From the NCBI RefSeq assembly GCF_003703975.1, contig NZ_QTJY01000001.1, positions 248,001 to 312,000 on the forward strand: a DNA stretch of 64,000 nt, written 5' to 3'. Position 1 is the first letter of the stretch. Each line of letters opens with the position of its first letter. The notes below the pieces were generated by a model. That model worked only from the letters and a program-made list of their open reading frames with translations. It had not been told where the DNA came from and did no database searches. Positions 35,705 through 44,740 of this stretch are shown here, piece after piece. The DNA is from Larkinella soli (GTDB lineage Bacteria > Bacteroidota > Bacteroidia > Cytophagales > Spirosomataceae). Position numbers and translations under genes: made by a program.

Positions 35705-35733
35705 ACAAATCCCGCTTTCCCGGCGGGGTTTGT
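35705..35733. terminator. Terminator-like hairpin after the TPR lipoprotein gene
   Basis: Arms at 35705-35715 and 35723-35733 pair over 11 bases with one G-T wobble and a 7-base loop, with A-rich and T-rich flanks. It is placed between two convergent genes. Confidence 0.55.
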
Positions 35734-36512
35734 CATTTAAACCGATCCCCGAAGTAGAAATTGATTCCCACCGACAGGTAGGCCCACTTGTCGGCACTGT
35801 TTTTCCCGTAATGATTCCCTTCCGTGAAGGCCGGAGAGGATTCCGGAGCCGGCATAGTGCGGTTATCGTCATCGCGCGTGGCATCTAGCTTATCGGTTCG
35901 GACCAAATTCAGGCGGAGGTCTCCGAAAACGCTGGCCCGACGCGACAGGGCAGTGGACGTTCTGATCCCGAGCGGCCACACCCATTCGTGGGTGCGTTTA
36001 ATGCCTGCTTTACCCCGGGCTTCCAGGCCGTCGCGGGAGCGATGGCTAAACCGGTTGTTCGTTTGCCGCTGAAGGTTTCCGGTGGTGAGATGGCGGGCTT
36101 CGGCGCTGAAGAACAGTAGCCCTCCCCCGGCATAGGGCCTGATTTCTACCCGTTTGTGGCCCTTTCCCAATACCTTGAGAAAATCGGCCGAAACGACGAG
36201 GGCGGTCTGGAAAAACCGAGCCTTCGATTGGGAATGATAAAAGCCGGTCTGGCGGGATTTCAGGGTTCCGATTTCAGCGGGTAACTCAACGGTGAAAATT
36301 TGGGTTACAGGAACAAGGAGTGAAACCCCCAGAAACGGTGCCGAAGCCAGGTCTTCGAGGTCGCCGTACAGGAGGGTGAAGCCGGTTCGGACGGAAATGG
36401 CCGCCGGCTGGCCGGGATGAGCCGAAAGGTCGGTTTTTCGCTGGGCCTGAAGGGGTGAGCAACAAGACAAAAGCATCTGAAGCCCAATCAGGGCGGGTAA
36501 ACATCGGTTCAT
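35733..36512 (-). CDS. Outer-membrane beta-barrel-like exported protein
   Basis: A 259-residue exported protein starting at MNRCLPALIGLQMLL (ATG at 36512) with a signal ending near SCCSPLQAQ; it could also be a lipoprotein because of the cysteine pair. The mature part has many short alternating strands (SVRTGFTLLYGDLED, VEIRPYAGGGLLFFSAEA, ASVFGDLRLNLVRTD) and ends in YLSVGINFYFGDRFK, a typical outer-membrane beta-barrel C-terminus of Bacteroidota. Function is unknown. Its start codon is only three bases from that of the divergent methyltransferase gene. Confidence 0.75.
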   Translation of the reverse strand: MNRCLPALIGLQMLLSCCSPLQAQRKTDLSAHPGQPAAISVRTGFTLLYGDLEDLASAPFLGVSLLVPVTQIFTVELPAEIGTLKSRQTGFYHSQSKARFFQTALVVSADFLKVLGKGHKRVEIRPYAGGGLLFFSAEARHLTTGNLQRQTNNRFSHRSRDGLEARGKAGIKRTHEWVWPLGIRTSTALSRRASVFGDLRLNLVRTDKLDATRDDDNRTMPAPESSPAFTEGNHYGKNSADKWAYLSVGINFYFGDRFK

Positions 36513-36515
36513 ACT

Positions 36516-37160
36516 GTGGGAAAACATAAGGTTACATCGGACAACGGCTTCGACCGGGTAGCCTCCTTTTACGACCCGCTTTCCCGGCTGGTTTTCGGCA
36601 ATGCCCAGCGGAAAGCCCAGGCCCACTGGATCGGCCGGATTCCCCCGGCGGCTGATCTCCTGGTTTTCGGCGGAGGTAGCGGCCGGCTGCTGTCCGCCCT
36701 GTTAGACGCGTGTTCCCCCCGGAAAGTCATCTATATCGACGCTTCTTCGAAAATGATCGAACTCGCCCGACGTCGGAGCGGGAGCGACGGACGGGTCGAT
36801 TTTCGTACCGGAAATGAAGATTCCATCCGTCCTTCCGACCGGGTGGATGTGATCCTGACGCCCTTCGTACTGGACCTCTTTTCCGAAAAACGACTGACGG
36901 TCAGCATCTTGCCAAAACTATATCGGGCGCTGAGTCCGGGAGGTCTCTGGCTGGGTACGGATTTTGTCCCGACAAACCACCTCGGACATTCTGCGCTCTT
37001 GAAAGCCATGTATCTCTTTTTTCGATTCACCAGCCATATCGAGGCCCACCGGCTACCGGACTGGAAATCCCTGATGGAAAACGAGTTAGGTTTGCACCGG
37101 GAAAGGTCGGCCGGCTATTTTGGAGGTATGATCGAAACCGGAATCTGGAGGAAGGACTGA
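36516..37160 (+). CDS. Class I SAM-dependent methyltransferase
   Basis: A 214-residue Rossmann-fold methyltransferase. Motif I is LLVFGGGSGRLLSAL, motif II is VIYIDASSKMIELAR, and motif IV-V are in VDVILTPFVLDLFSEK and LSPGGLWLGTDFV. The acceptor is unknown; it resembles UbiE/MenG-like enzymes only in the core. The start is a GTG at 36516: an in-frame stop lies 18 bases upstream and no ATG occurs before about residue 79, so no alternative start is available. It is divergent from the barrel protein gene and ends before a strong terminator. Confidence 0.85.
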   Translation: MGKHKVTSDNGFDRVASFYDPLSRLVFGNAQRKAQAHWIGRIPPAADLLVFGGGSGRLLSALLDACSPRKVIYIDASSKMIELARRRSGSDGRVDFRTGNEDSIRPSDRVDVILTPFVLDLFSEKRLTVSILPKLYRALSPGGLWLGTDFVPTNHLGHSALLKAMYLFFRFTSHIEAHRLPDWKSLMENELGLHRERSAGYFGGMIETGIWRKD

Positions 37161-37174
37161 GAAAACAGAAAAAC

Positions 37175-37207
37175 AAAAAAGCCCCGGCAAAATTACCGGG
37201 GCTTTTT
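37175..37207. terminator. Bidirectional terminator between methyltransferase gene and dnaK
   Basis: gccccgg (37181-37187) pairs with ccggggc (37195-37201) around an 8-base loop, flanked by six A's on the left and five T's on the right. It serves both convergent genes. Confidence 0.9.
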
Positions 37208-37225
37208 ATCAGATAACAAAAACGG

Positions 37226-39160
37226 TTACTTCACTTCTTCGTACGGCACATCCGAGACGTTGCTGTCCTGACCGGAGGACGTCTGACCATTCTGCCCGTT
37301 GGCCGGACCGCCGTCGGCAGCCGAGCCGTCGGCCGGGTTGGCCTGCGGACCGCCCGTGGCGTTGTACAGCTCCTGTGAAGCCGTCGCCCAGGCCGCGTTC
37401 AGGCTTTCCATGGCCGCATCGATGGCGGCTACGTCGCGGGAACCGTGGGCGGTGCGAAGCTCGCCCAGAGCGCCTTCAATGGCAGCCTTGTTACCGGCAG
37501 ATAGTTTATCGCCGTATTCCTTCAGTTGTTTTTCCGTCTGGAAGATCATCGAGTCGGCCTGGTTGACCTTGTCGATCTTCTCGCGCTCGGCTTTGTCGGC
37601 GGCCTCGTTGGCTTTGGCCTCCTCCCGCATCCGGGCGATTTCGGCATCGCTCAGACCGCTGGACGCTTCGATCCGGATCTTCTGCTCCTTGCTGGTGCCT
37701 TTATCCCGGGCCGTTACGTGCAGAATCCCATTGGCGTCGATGTCGAACGTTACTTCAATCTGCGGGATACCACGCGGGGCCGGCGGAATGCCGTCGAGGT
37801 GGAACCGTCCGAGGGAGCGGTTCTGGCCGGCCATCGGGCGTTCGCCCTGCAGAATATGGATTTCAACGCTCGGCTGGTTGTCGGAGGCCGTCGAGAACAC
37901 TTCCGATTTCTTGGTCGGAATGGTCGTGTTGGCGTCGATCAGGCGGGTAAAGACCCCACCCATCGTTTCGATACCCAGCGACAGCGGGATGACGTCGAGC
38001 AGCAGGACGTCTTTCACCTCACCGGTCAGAACCCCGCCCTGAATGGCGGCACCGATGGCGACGGCTTCATCCGGGTTGACGTTTTTGGACGGTTTCTTAC
38101 CGAACAGTTTTTCAACTTCTTCCTGAACTTTCGGAATGCGCGTCGAACCACCGACCAGGATTACTTCGTCGATCTGGCCGGCCGACAGACCGGAGTTTTT
38201 CAGGGCCCGGCGGCAGGGTTCGAGGCTCCGCTGAATCAGCGAGTCGGAAAGCTGCTCGAATTTTGCGCGGCTCAACGAACGGACCAGGTGTTTCGGAATG
38301 CCGTTCACCGGCATGATGTACGGCAGGTTGATCTCGGTCGAACTGGAGCTGGAAAGTTCGATTTTCGCTTTCTCGGCGGCTTCCTTCAGCCGCTGCAGCG
38401 CCATCGGATCCTTCCGCAGGTCGATGCCCTCGTCGTTCTTGAATTCCTGCGCCAGCCAGTCGATGATTACCTGGTCGAAGTCATCCCCACCCAGGTGGGT
38501 ATCACCGTCGGTCGCTTTTACTTCGAAAACGCCGTCGCCCAGTTCGAGGATGGAAATATCGAACGTACCGCCACCGAGGTCGAAGACGGCGATCTTCATA
38601 TCCTTATGCGTCTTGTCGAGGCCATAGGCCAGGGCGGCCGCCGTCGGTTCGTTGATGATCCGCTTCACGTCCAGACCGGCAATCTGGCCGGCTTCCTTGG
38701 TGGCCTGCCGTTCGGCATCGTTAAAATAGGCCGGAACGGTAATGACGGCTTCGGTAATGGTTTGACCCAGATAATCTTCGGCCGTCTGCTTCATCTTCTG
38801 AAGAATGAGGGCGGAGATTTCCTGGGGAGTATATTGACGATCGCCGATACGGACGCGGGGTGTGTCGTTGGGACCGCGCTCGACCGTATAGCTCATCGTT
38901 TTCATTTCATTCTGAACGTCGTTGAAACGTTTACCCATAAACCGCTTGATCGACTGGATCGTGTTGGTGGGGTTGGTGATGGCCTGGCGTTTGGCCGGAT
39001 CACCCACTTTGCGCTCGCCGTTGCCGTTGTCCATAAATGCGACGACGGAGGGCGTGGTCCGACGGCCTTCGCTGTTGGCGATGACCACCGGCTCGTTTCC
39101 TTCCATGACGGCCACACACGAGTTGGTAGTTCCTAAGTCAATGCCTATAATCTTTCCCAT
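37226..39160 (-). CDS. dnaK: Molecular chaperone DnaK (Hsp70)
   Basis: Cytosolic ATP-dependent chaperone, 644 residues, full length. The ATPase domain has [17 protein letters not shown], the phosphate 2 loop [18 protein letters not shown] and adenosine motif [17 protein letters not shown]. The hydrophobic linker [16 protein letters not shown] leads to the substrate-binding domain ([16 protein letters not shown]) and helical lid; the C-terminus ends in the DVPYEEVK motif recognised by co-chaperones. dnaJ and grpE are not next to it. A near-consensus promoter (GTAGTTTG on the coding strand around 39202) is upstream but has a one-base deviation. A long antisense frame through the gene is an artefact. 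Confidence 0.98.
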   Translation of the reverse strand: MGKIIGIDLGTTNSCVAVMEGNEPVVIANSEGRRTTPSVVAFMDNGNGERKVGDPAKRQAITNPTNTIQSIKRFMGKRFNDVQNEMKTMSYTVERGPNDTPRVRIGDRQYTPQEISALILQKMKQTAEDYLGQTITEAVITVPAYFNDAERQATKEAGQIAGLDVKRIINEPTAAALAYGLDKTHKDMKIAVFDLGGGTFDISILELGDGVFEVKATDGDTHLGGDDFDQVIIDWLAQEFKNDEGIDLRKDPMALQRLKEAAEKAKIELSSSSSTEINLPYIMPVNGIPKHLVRSLSRAKFEQLSDSLIQRSLEPCRRALKNSGLSAGQIDEVILVGGSTRIPKVQEEVEKLFGKKPSKNVNPDEAVAIGAAIQGGVLTGEVKDVLLLDVIPLSLGIETMGGVFTRLIDANTTIPTKKSEVFSTASDNQPSVEIHILQGERPMAGQNRSLGRFHLDGIPPAPRGIPQIEVTFDIDANGILHVTARDKGTSKEQKIRIEASSGLSDAEIARMREEAKANEAADKAEREKIDKVNQADSMIFQTEKQLKEYGDKLSAGNKAAIEGALGELRTAHGSRDVAAIDAAMESLNAAWATASQELYNATGGPQANPADGSAADGGPANGQNGQTSSGQDSNVSDVPYEEVK

Positions 39161-39369
39161 GATACTTATATGATGTCCTTCCGGTTATTGGTTTTTGACA
39201 AACTACTCTCTTTCAATCAAGCTGTGTGCCATTGAACCAAAATGCAGGAAAGTGTGACAGATTGACAGCGAAAGCTGACTGAATGGCGAGTTCGGCCGAA
39301 CTTGCCGTTGAGGTTTGTCAGATAACCGGCCATTTTCGATGAAAGACGGCCGGTTATCCGGTAAGCGTC

Positions 39370-39939
39370 TTATTTTCCGCCGAACAGGCCGCCGAGCATT
39401 CCGCCCAGACCGCCCCCCTGCTGCCGGTTTCCTCCACCGCCGAACAGGCCGCCGGCCGCCTGCATGAGATCGTTCATATCCAGGCGGCCGTCCCGCATGG
39501 CCGAACCCGCCATGCCCATCCAGTCGACGCCCTGTCTTCCGGTGGCCTGACCCATGATGATATTGCCGTCGACACTCGGATCGTTCGGGTCCTGGGACTT
39601 CTGCATGAGTTTACCGAGGATCATCGGAACCACCGCCCCGGCGACCGACATGGCCGTCTGGGGGGAAATGCCGAGCCGCTCGATGAGACTTTGCTGAACA
39701 TTTTGCTGAACGCCCTGCGTCACCGGGCTGGACTGCACGCCGGCCTGACCGCCCTGGCCCATAACCATCCCGAGGAGGTCGCCGAGATTACCGCCCTGGG
39801 CCTGCTGCTGAAGGCCGCCCATGATCCCGCCCGAAATGGCGTTGATGGCCTCCTCATTCTGATGGTTGGGAATGGCCGGGTTGTTGATCACCGCATCGTC
39901 GGCATTCTGCCGAACCAGATTCATCAAAGTATCTAACAT
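39370..39939 (-). CDS. DUF937-type glycine/glutamine-rich protein
   Basis: A 189-residue soluble protein with helical N-terminal half (MLDTLMNLVRQNADDAVINN, then NEEAINAISGGIMGGLQQQA) and repeating Gly/Met/Gln/Asn stretches (GGLFGGGGNRQQGGGLGG) at the end. The ISPQTAMSVAGAVVPMILG segment fits DUF937/YidB-like proteins, which have no known biochemical role. No signal peptide is seen. It is upstream of dnaK on the same strand but 209 bases separate them, so it probably has its own transcript. Confidence 0.8.
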   Translation of the reverse strand: MLDTLMNLVRQNADDAVINNPAIPNHQNEEAINAISGGIMGGLQQQAQGGNLGDLLGMVMGQGGQAGVQSSPVTQGVQQNVQQSLIERLGISPQTAMSVAGAVVPMILGKLMQKSQDPNDPSVDGNIIMGQATGRQGVDWMGMAGSAMRDGRLDMNDLMQAAGGLFGGGGNRQQGGGLGGMLGGLFGGK

Positions 39940-40091
39940 GATTGAAAAAGGGTTACGTCGTTTTGTTCCGATCCTGAAAATTTCCGTCCGAAGACGGGCT
40001 GGTTTCTGGACAAACCTTTACTTTGTAAACAACCATCCGTCAGGGATTCAGTTTACCCTTAGACGAAATTAATTGGCAATCGTAACGCACC

Positions 40092-40499
40092 ATGTCCGAA
40101 GAAACCACCCCGAAACCGCCCGTTTCCGACCTGCTGGAGGGCTTGTTCTATCCCAGTGAATCCGATGAACCGGTCGAATTCGTCACGTTCTCCGTCTGCC
40201 CCGACCCTCCCCTGACGGTCGGCCGGGTAAAGGAGGTTCTGCTCATCACGCCGGAAACATTTGTGGAAGAAATACCGGAAGATCAGTTCTGGGCACCGGT
40301 CGTCAACGAGGAGGAATGGTTCGGGCCGGAAGAGAAGGAACGGGCGTCCCGATTCCGGAAATTACAGGAAGTCGTTCAGGAACAACTGGCTCACCGGCAG
40401 GCTTTTCGGGTAGGAAAAACGGAAATCGATCTCTATCTGCTGGGTGCCCGTCCGGATGGTACCTGGGCCGGGCTGAAAACCCTGGTTGTCGAAACCTGA
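40092..40499 (+). CDS. Nuclease A inhibitor (NuiA)-like protein
   Basis: A 135-residue acidic soluble protein with the NuiA family pattern: the N-terminal LLEGLFYPSESDEPVEFV, TPETFVEEIPEDQFW, a central EEEWFGPEEKERASRFRKLQ helix, and a C-terminal GKTEIDLYLLGARPDGTWAG. The founder, from Anabaena, blocks the sugar-nonspecific nuclease NucA by a tight complex. No NucA-type nuclease gene is in the window, so the target must be elsewhere, or the protein has another role. It has no signal peptide, so it would protect the cytosol. Confidence 0.85.
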   Translation: MSEETTPKPPVSDLLEGLFYPSESDEPVEFVTFSVCPDPPLTVGRVKEVLLITPETFVEEIPEDQFWAPVVNEEEWFGPEEKERASRFRKLQEVVQEQLAHRQAFRVGKTEIDLYLLGARPDGTWAGLKTLVVET

Positions 40500-40596
40500 A
40501 AAGATACCCTTGCCGCATTTCACTCATTTTTCCGATCGAATTCCGTGACTATTCGCCCTGCCGGGAGTTAATAGTCTGAGAAAACGATTCGACGTT

Positions 40597-41109
40597 ATGA
40601 AAAATGCAGGACTTTTAGCCTTGATACTGGCAGCCGGTATCTCGCTTGAAACCATGGCGCAAACACCGCCGAAGTATAAATCCGGAGACAAGGGCCACGC
40701 CACTTCCGATAAACCAAACGGTGCCTATAACTCGGGTCAGGGCAAAAAGGGCAGCGGAGCCTATAGCCGGAAGATGAAGCACGGCATGAGCCGGTCCGGG
40801 AACAGTAACCTCCAGACCGGGACGACCAAGACCGGGCAGGAAGTGAATGACCCGGTAGCGGGCAAGAAGCAGAGCGACCAGTCGACCAATACCGGTAATG
40901 TTACCTCGACCACGAATCCGGCCTCCAACGGCCAGGCCGTGCGGAGCAGCCGGAGCGGGACGGGCAATTCCAAAACGCCCGGAGGCACCCGGACCGGAAA
41001 CGCCAAAGGATCGACGACCGGCCCTTCCGGACCGGGCGGCAGCCGCTTCGACAAGGCCGGAAACAGCAAGAACCCCGAAACCGCCAAGGCCCCGAACGGC
41101 AAGCGGTAA
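40597..41109 (+). CDS. Basic low-complexity exported protein
   Basis: A 170-residue protein with a signal peptide (MKNAGLLALILAAGISLETM, cleavage after AQ) and a mature part almost entirely Gly, Ser, Thr, Asn, Lys, Pro and Arg, strongly basic and without predicted structure (YSRKMKHGMSRSGNS, SKTPGGTRTGNAKGS). No cysteine or enzyme motif occurs. Such proteins are common in Cytophagales and may be envelope or stress-linked; function is unknown. It has its own terminator just downstream. Confidence 0.75.
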   Translation: MKNAGLLALILAAGISLETMAQTPPKYKSGDKGHATSDKPNGAYNSGQGKKGSGAYSRKMKHGMSRSGNSNLQTGTTKTGQEVNDPVAGKKQSDQSTNTGNVTSTTNPASNGQAVRSSRSGTGNSKTPGGTRTGNAKGSTTGPSGPGGSRFDKAGNSKNPETAKAPNGKR

Positions 41110-41131
41110 ACCGAAACCGCCGACCTATAAC

Positions 41132-41165
41132 AAAAAAGCCGACTCCATCGAGTCGGCTTTTTATT
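41132..41165. terminator. Bidirectional terminator before rplT
   Basis: gccgactc (41138-41145) pairs with gagtcggc (41150-41157) over a 4-base loop, with A-run on the left and T-run on the right. It ends the low-complexity gene and the rpmI-rplT transcript. Confidence 0.9.
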
Positions 41166-41181
41166 TGACCTTTCGGCCGGA

Positions 41182-41526
41182 TTATTTCACTTTTTCAACG
41201 ACGGCCCGGAATGCTTCGGGGTGGTTCGCAGCCAGATCGGCCAGAACCTTTCTGTTTAACTCGATGCCGGCGGCATGAATCCTCCCCATCAGGGCAGAGT
41301 AGGATACGCCGTGCAGGCGCGCTCCGGCATTGATCCGCTGAATCCAGAGGGCGCGGAAATCCCGCTTCTTCTGGCGACGGTCACGGAACGAATAAACAAG
41401 TCCTTTCTCGACGGCGTTTTTAGCGACCGTCCAAACGTTTTTACGACGACCAAAGTATCCTTTGGCCAGTTTCAATACTTTTTTGCGACGTGCCCTGGAG
41501 GCAACGTGGTTCACTGAACGTGGCAT
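41182..41526 (-). CDS. rplT: 50S ribosomal protein L20
   Basis: Large-subunit protein L20, 114 residues, needed for early 50S assembly. The N-terminal [21 protein letters not shown] and [17 protein letters not shown], and the [20 protein letters not shown] core, are the conserved L20 sequence. In many bacteria L20 represses its own operon by binding the mRNA. It follows rpmI by 115 bases and shares its promoter at 41878-41909. Full length, no anomalies. Confidence 0.98.
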   Translation of the reverse strand: MPRSVNHVASRARRKKVLKLAKGYFGRRKNVWTVAKNAVEKGLVYSFRDRRQKKRDFRALWIQRINAGARLHGVSYSALMGRIHAAGIELNRKVLADLAANHPEAFRAVVEKVK

Positions 41527-41641
41527 AGTGTTTTACTTTTGTTTTTGACGACAGGCGGCCGGCTGGGAATCCTTTCGGCGCTTGAAGGCCTGTAATCGGG
41601 TTGAACATGAAACCGGGCGGAAAACCGCCGAACCTGAACGA

Positions 41642-41839
41642 TCAGGCCAGGTTGAGCATCACCTTGACACGACGCTCATCCCCCGGAGAAACCAGTGCAT
41701 CGTGAACCAGGTTCCGCTTGCGCTTGGTCGATTTCTTCGTCAGGATGTGGCTGTGGTAGGCGTGCTTCCTTTTGATTTTGCCGGTGCCCGTCAGCTTGAA
41801 GCGCTTCTTGGCTCCCGAATTGGTTTTTACTTTCGGCAT
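41642..41839 (-). CDS. rpmI: 50S ribosomal protein L35
   Basis: Large-subunit protein L35, 65 residues: [20 protein letters not shown], then [20 protein letters not shown]. Second of the classical infC-rpmI-rplT order, but a strong hairpin separates it from infC and a canonical promoter precedes it, so it should be transcribed independently with rplT. Confidence 0.98.
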   Translation of the reverse strand: MPKVKTNSGAKKRFKLTGTGKIKRKHAYHSHILTKKSTKRKRNLVHDALVSPGDERRVKVMLNLA

Positions 41840-41877
41840 CGGAGTAAACAGTAATCGTTAAAAAAGTGAATAGGGCG

Positions 41878-41909
41878 CAAAGGTAGGGAAAAAGGCCCTG
41901 AAAACCAAA
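41878..41909 (-). promoter_or_regulatory. Promoter for rpmI-rplT
   Basis: On the coding strand TTTG (41909-41906) is followed after 20 bases by TACCTTTG (41885-41878), an exact Bacteroidota -33/-7 pair, 38 bases before the rpmI ATG. One of the best promoters in the window. Confidence 0.8.
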
Positions 41910-41950
41910 CAGAAATGAAATCCCGGAATAAACCGGGCCGCCTGTCAACG

Positions 41951-41990
41951 AAAAAACCCGTAGCGCCCTGAGAGCGCTACGGGTTTCCTG
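41951..41990. terminator. Terminator between infC and rpmI
   Basis: Perfect 10-base arms cccgtagcgc (41957-41966) and gcgctacggg (41974-41983) around a 7-base loop. On the minus strand, six T's follow the stem, so it terminates or attenuates infC transcription ahead of rpmI. Confidence 0.85.
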
Positions 41991-42004
41991 AAAAAAGAGA
42001 CCGG

Positions 42005-42565
42005 TTATTTTTTGACCTGAACGACTTTGGGCGCCAGGAACATGCTCATCCGCTTGCCTTCCAGTTTGGGTTCGGCCTCGACTTTACCATGTTCCTCCAG
42101 CCCTTTGGCAAACCGCTGAAGCAGTTCGACACCGCGTTCCTTGAACACGATGGACCGGCCTACGAACTGAACGTAGGCTTTCACCTTGGCGCCTTCCTTC
42201 AGGAAGCTGATGGCATGTTTGAGTTTAAATTCGAAATCGTGGTCGTCGGTGTTCGGACCAAACCGGATTTCCTTGATAACGACCTTCTGAGCCTTCGCTT
42301 TGATCTCCTTCTGCTTCTTCTTCTGTTCGTATTTGAACTTCGAGTAATCGACGATGCGGCAGACGGGCGGCACGGCGTTGGGAGAAATTTCGACGAGGTC
42401 CAGGGTCTGTGCCTGAGCCATTGCCAGGGCCTGCTGAATGTCGTAAACGCCTTGTTCGACATTTTCTCCAACTAACCGTACCTGACGGGCTTGAATTCGG
42501 CCGTTGATCCGATAAGGTTCTTCGACCACACGCGGGGGGCGCATGGGTCTGCGCTGTAATGCCAT
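42005..42565 (-). CDS. infC: Translation initiation factor IF-3
   Basis: Binds the 30S subunit, checks start-codon pairing and prevents early 50S joining. Length is 186 residues. The N-domain has [20 protein letters not shown], the linker is the lysine-rich [19 protein letters not shown], and the C-domain includes [20 protein letters not shown] and [17 protein letters not shown]. It starts with ATG here, whereas many IF-3 genes use rare AUU for self-control. thrS lies 181 bases upstream on the same strand. Confidence 0.97.
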   Translation of the reverse strand: MALQRRPMRPPRVVEEPYRINGRIQARQVRLVGENVEQGVYDIQQALAMAQAQTLDLVEISPNAVPPVCRIVDYSKFKYEQKKKQKEIKAKAQKVVIKEIRFGPNTDDHDFEFKLKHAISFLKEGAKVKAYVQFVGRSIVFKERGVELLQRFAKGLEEHGKVEAEPKLEGKRMSMFLAPKVVQVKK

Positions 42566-42683
42566 AGAGTGTGTTTAAAGTAGAAAAATGCTTGAATACG
42601 TGCGTATAACGTACCGAGCGTTATAAAGTTTCCGGTAAAGTATAAATTTTGTCCAACGGAAGCAAATGCTTACCAATATTTTA

Positions 42684-42745
42684 GAGTTGGGGAGTTTAGG
42701 AGTCAGGGAGTTGGGGAGTTGGTGACTCCAAACAACCTCTACACC
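42684..42745. repeat. G-rich repeat copy between infC and thrS
   Basis: A run of ggggagtt-type units, with gtttaggagtc at 42694-42704 identical to 4313-4323. The segment ggagtttaggagtc (42691-42704) can pair partly with gactcc downstream (42724-42729). No T-run follows. Confidence 0.55.
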
Positions 42746-42746
42746 C

Positions 42747-44696
42747 CTACACCGCCTGCCCGACCTGGCTGACCTCCGCCCGGAACAGTTCGACGAAATC
42801 GTCGATGGACATCGATCCCAGGTCGCCTTCCCCTTTCCGCCGGACCGCCACATGCCCTTCGGCCTGTTCCTTTTCGCCGACGATCAGCATGAACGGAACC
42901 TTACTGATTTCCGCATCGCGGATTTTCCGCCCGATCTTCTCGTCGCGATGATCGACATATCCCCGGACGTCGCGTTCCTGAAGCGCCAGGAATACGTCGT
43001 TAGCATAGGTTTCGTATTTCTCCGAAATCGGCAGCACGGCGATCTGGTCGGGAGAGAGCCAGAGCGGGAAGTTCCCGCCGGTGTTCTCGATCAGAATGGC
43101 AATAAACCGCTCCAGGGATCCGAACGGAGCGCGGTGAATCATCACCGGCCGGTATTTCTGGTTGTCGGAACCGGTATACTCCAGCTCGAAACGGTCCGGC
43201 AGGTTATAATCGACCTGAATCGTACCCAGCTGCCATTTCCGGCCGAGGGCGTCCCGCACCATAAAGTCGAGTTTGGGGCCGTAGAAGGCGGCTTCGCCCA
43301 GTTCGGTCACCGTCCGCAATCCCTTCTCGGCGGCAGCCTCCACGATGGCGTCTTCGGCTTTGGCCCACGCGTCGTCCGAACCGATGTACTTTTCCCGGTT
43401 TTCCGGGTCGCGGAGGGAAATCTGGGCGCTGAAATCTTCAAAACCGAGCGATCGGAAGACGTACAGAACCAGGTCGATCACCTTCATGAATTCCTCCTTC
43501 ACCTGGTCGGGGCGGCAGAAGATGTGGGCATCATCCTGCGTAAACCCGCGCACCCGGGTCAGCCCGTGAAGTTCTCCGCTCTGCTCATACCGATAGACCG
43601 TCCCGAACTCGGCCAGCCGGAGGGGCAGATCGCGATACGAGCGCGGTTTTGTCTTGTAAATCTCGCAGTGGTGGGGGCAGTTCATAGGCTTCAGCAGGAA
43701 CTCCTCTCCTTCTTCGGGCGTCAGAATGGGCTTGAATGAATCTTTCCCGTATTTTTCCCAGTGGCCGGACGTCACATAGAGGGATTTTCCGCCGATGTGG
43801 GGAGTCACCACCGGTGAATACCCGGCCCGAACCTGGGCCCGGCGGAGAAAATTCTCCAGCCGTTCCCGGAGCATGGTTCCTTTCGGAAGCCAGAGGGGAA
43901 GCCCCTGCCCGACTTTTTCCGAAAAGGCAAACAGTTCCAGTTCGCGGCCGAGTTTCCGGTGGTCGCGCTTTTTGGCTTCTTCCAGCAGGTGGAGGTACTC
44001 GTCGAGTTCTTTCTGTTTCGGGAACGTGATGGCGTAGACGCGGGTCAGCATCTTGTTTTTCTCGTCGCCCCGCCAGTAGGCCCCGGCCACGTTCATCACT
44101 TTGGCGGCCTTGATGAACCCGGTATTCGGGATATGCGGTCCGCGGCAGAGGTCCGTGAAATTTCCCTGGGTGTAGAAGGTAATGGTTCCGTCGTCCAGCC
44201 GTTCGAGCAGATCGAGTTTATAGGGATCTCCTTTCTTCTCAAAATAGTCGACGGCCTCGGCCTTGCTGATGGGCTTCCGGACAAATTCCTGCTTCTTCCG
44301 GGCCAGTTCCAGCATTTTGTCCTCCACCTTTTTAAAATCCTCCTGCGAAAAATGGCGGCCGTTCAGGTCGACGTCGTAATAAAAGCCGTTTTCGATCGGT
44401 GGACCGATACCGAACTGGATTCCGGGATAAAGCTCTTCGAGAGCCTCTGCCAGCAGGTGGGCGGATGAGTGCCAGAAGGTCGCTTTCCCTTCGGGATCGT
44501 TCCAGGTCAGCAGCTTTACCGTAGCATCGGTCGTGATCGGGCGCGTGGCATCCTGTACGGTTCCATTGACACTGGCCGCCAGTACGTTCCGAGCCAGGCC
44601 TTCGCTGATGCCTGCGGCAATCTCCAGACCGGTAACACCGCCGGGATACTCTCGAACACTGCCGTCAGGCAGCGTAATGCGAATTTGGTCACTCAT
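42747..44696 (-). CDS. thrS: Threonine-tRNA ligase
   Basis: Class II aminoacyl-tRNA synthetase, 649 residues from the ATG at 44696; the 16-residue extension of the open frame is rejected because the TGS domain begins at [14 protein letters not shown]. The editing domain has [17 protein letters not shown] and the zinc/editing His. The catalytic core has [28 protein letters not shown] and the C-terminal [11 protein letters not shown] motif 3. The anticodon-binding domain closes the chain. It lies 44 bases after the TPR lipoprotein gene and leads toward infC. Confidence 0.98.
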   Translation of the reverse strand: MSDQIRITLPDGSVREYPGGVTGLEIAAGISEGLARNVLAASVNGTVQDATRPITTDATVKLLTWNDPEGKATFWHSSAHLLAEALEELYPGIQFGIGPPIENGFYYDVDLNGRHFSQEDFKKVEDKMLELARKKQEFVRKPISKAEAVDYFEKKGDPYKLDLLERLDDGTITFYTQGNFTDLCRGPHIPNTGFIKAAKVMNVAGAYWRGDEKNKMLTRVYAITFPKQKELDEYLHLLEEAKKRDHRKLGRELELFAFSEKVGQGLPLWLPKGTMLRERLENFLRRAQVRAGYSPVVTPHIGGKSLYVTSGHWEKYGKDSFKPILTPEEGEEFLLKPMNCPHHCEIYKTKPRSYRDLPLRLAEFGTVYRYEQSGELHGLTRVRGFTQDDAHIFCRPDQVKEEFMKVIDLVLYVFRSLGFEDFSAQISLRDPENREKYIGSDDAWAKAEDAIVEAAAEKGLRTVTELGEAAFYGPKLDFMVRDALGRKWQLGTIQVDYNLPDRFELEYTGSDNQKYRPVMIHRAPFGSLERFIAILIENTGGNFPLWLSPDQIAVLPISEKYETYANDVFLALQERDVRGYVDHRDEKIGRKIRDAEISKVPFMLIVGEKEQAEGHVAVRRKGEGDLGSMSIDDFVELFRAEVSQVGQAV

Positions 44697-44740
44697 TGTA
44701 TTGATCGTTATTGTTTGAAAACTTCTGTGTGAATGCCGGC

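Noticed and set aside
37526-39136. Long plus-strand open frame opposite dnaK
   Set aside because: It is a well-known type of antisense artefact in GC-rich dnaK genes; the minus-strand product is an intact chaperone.
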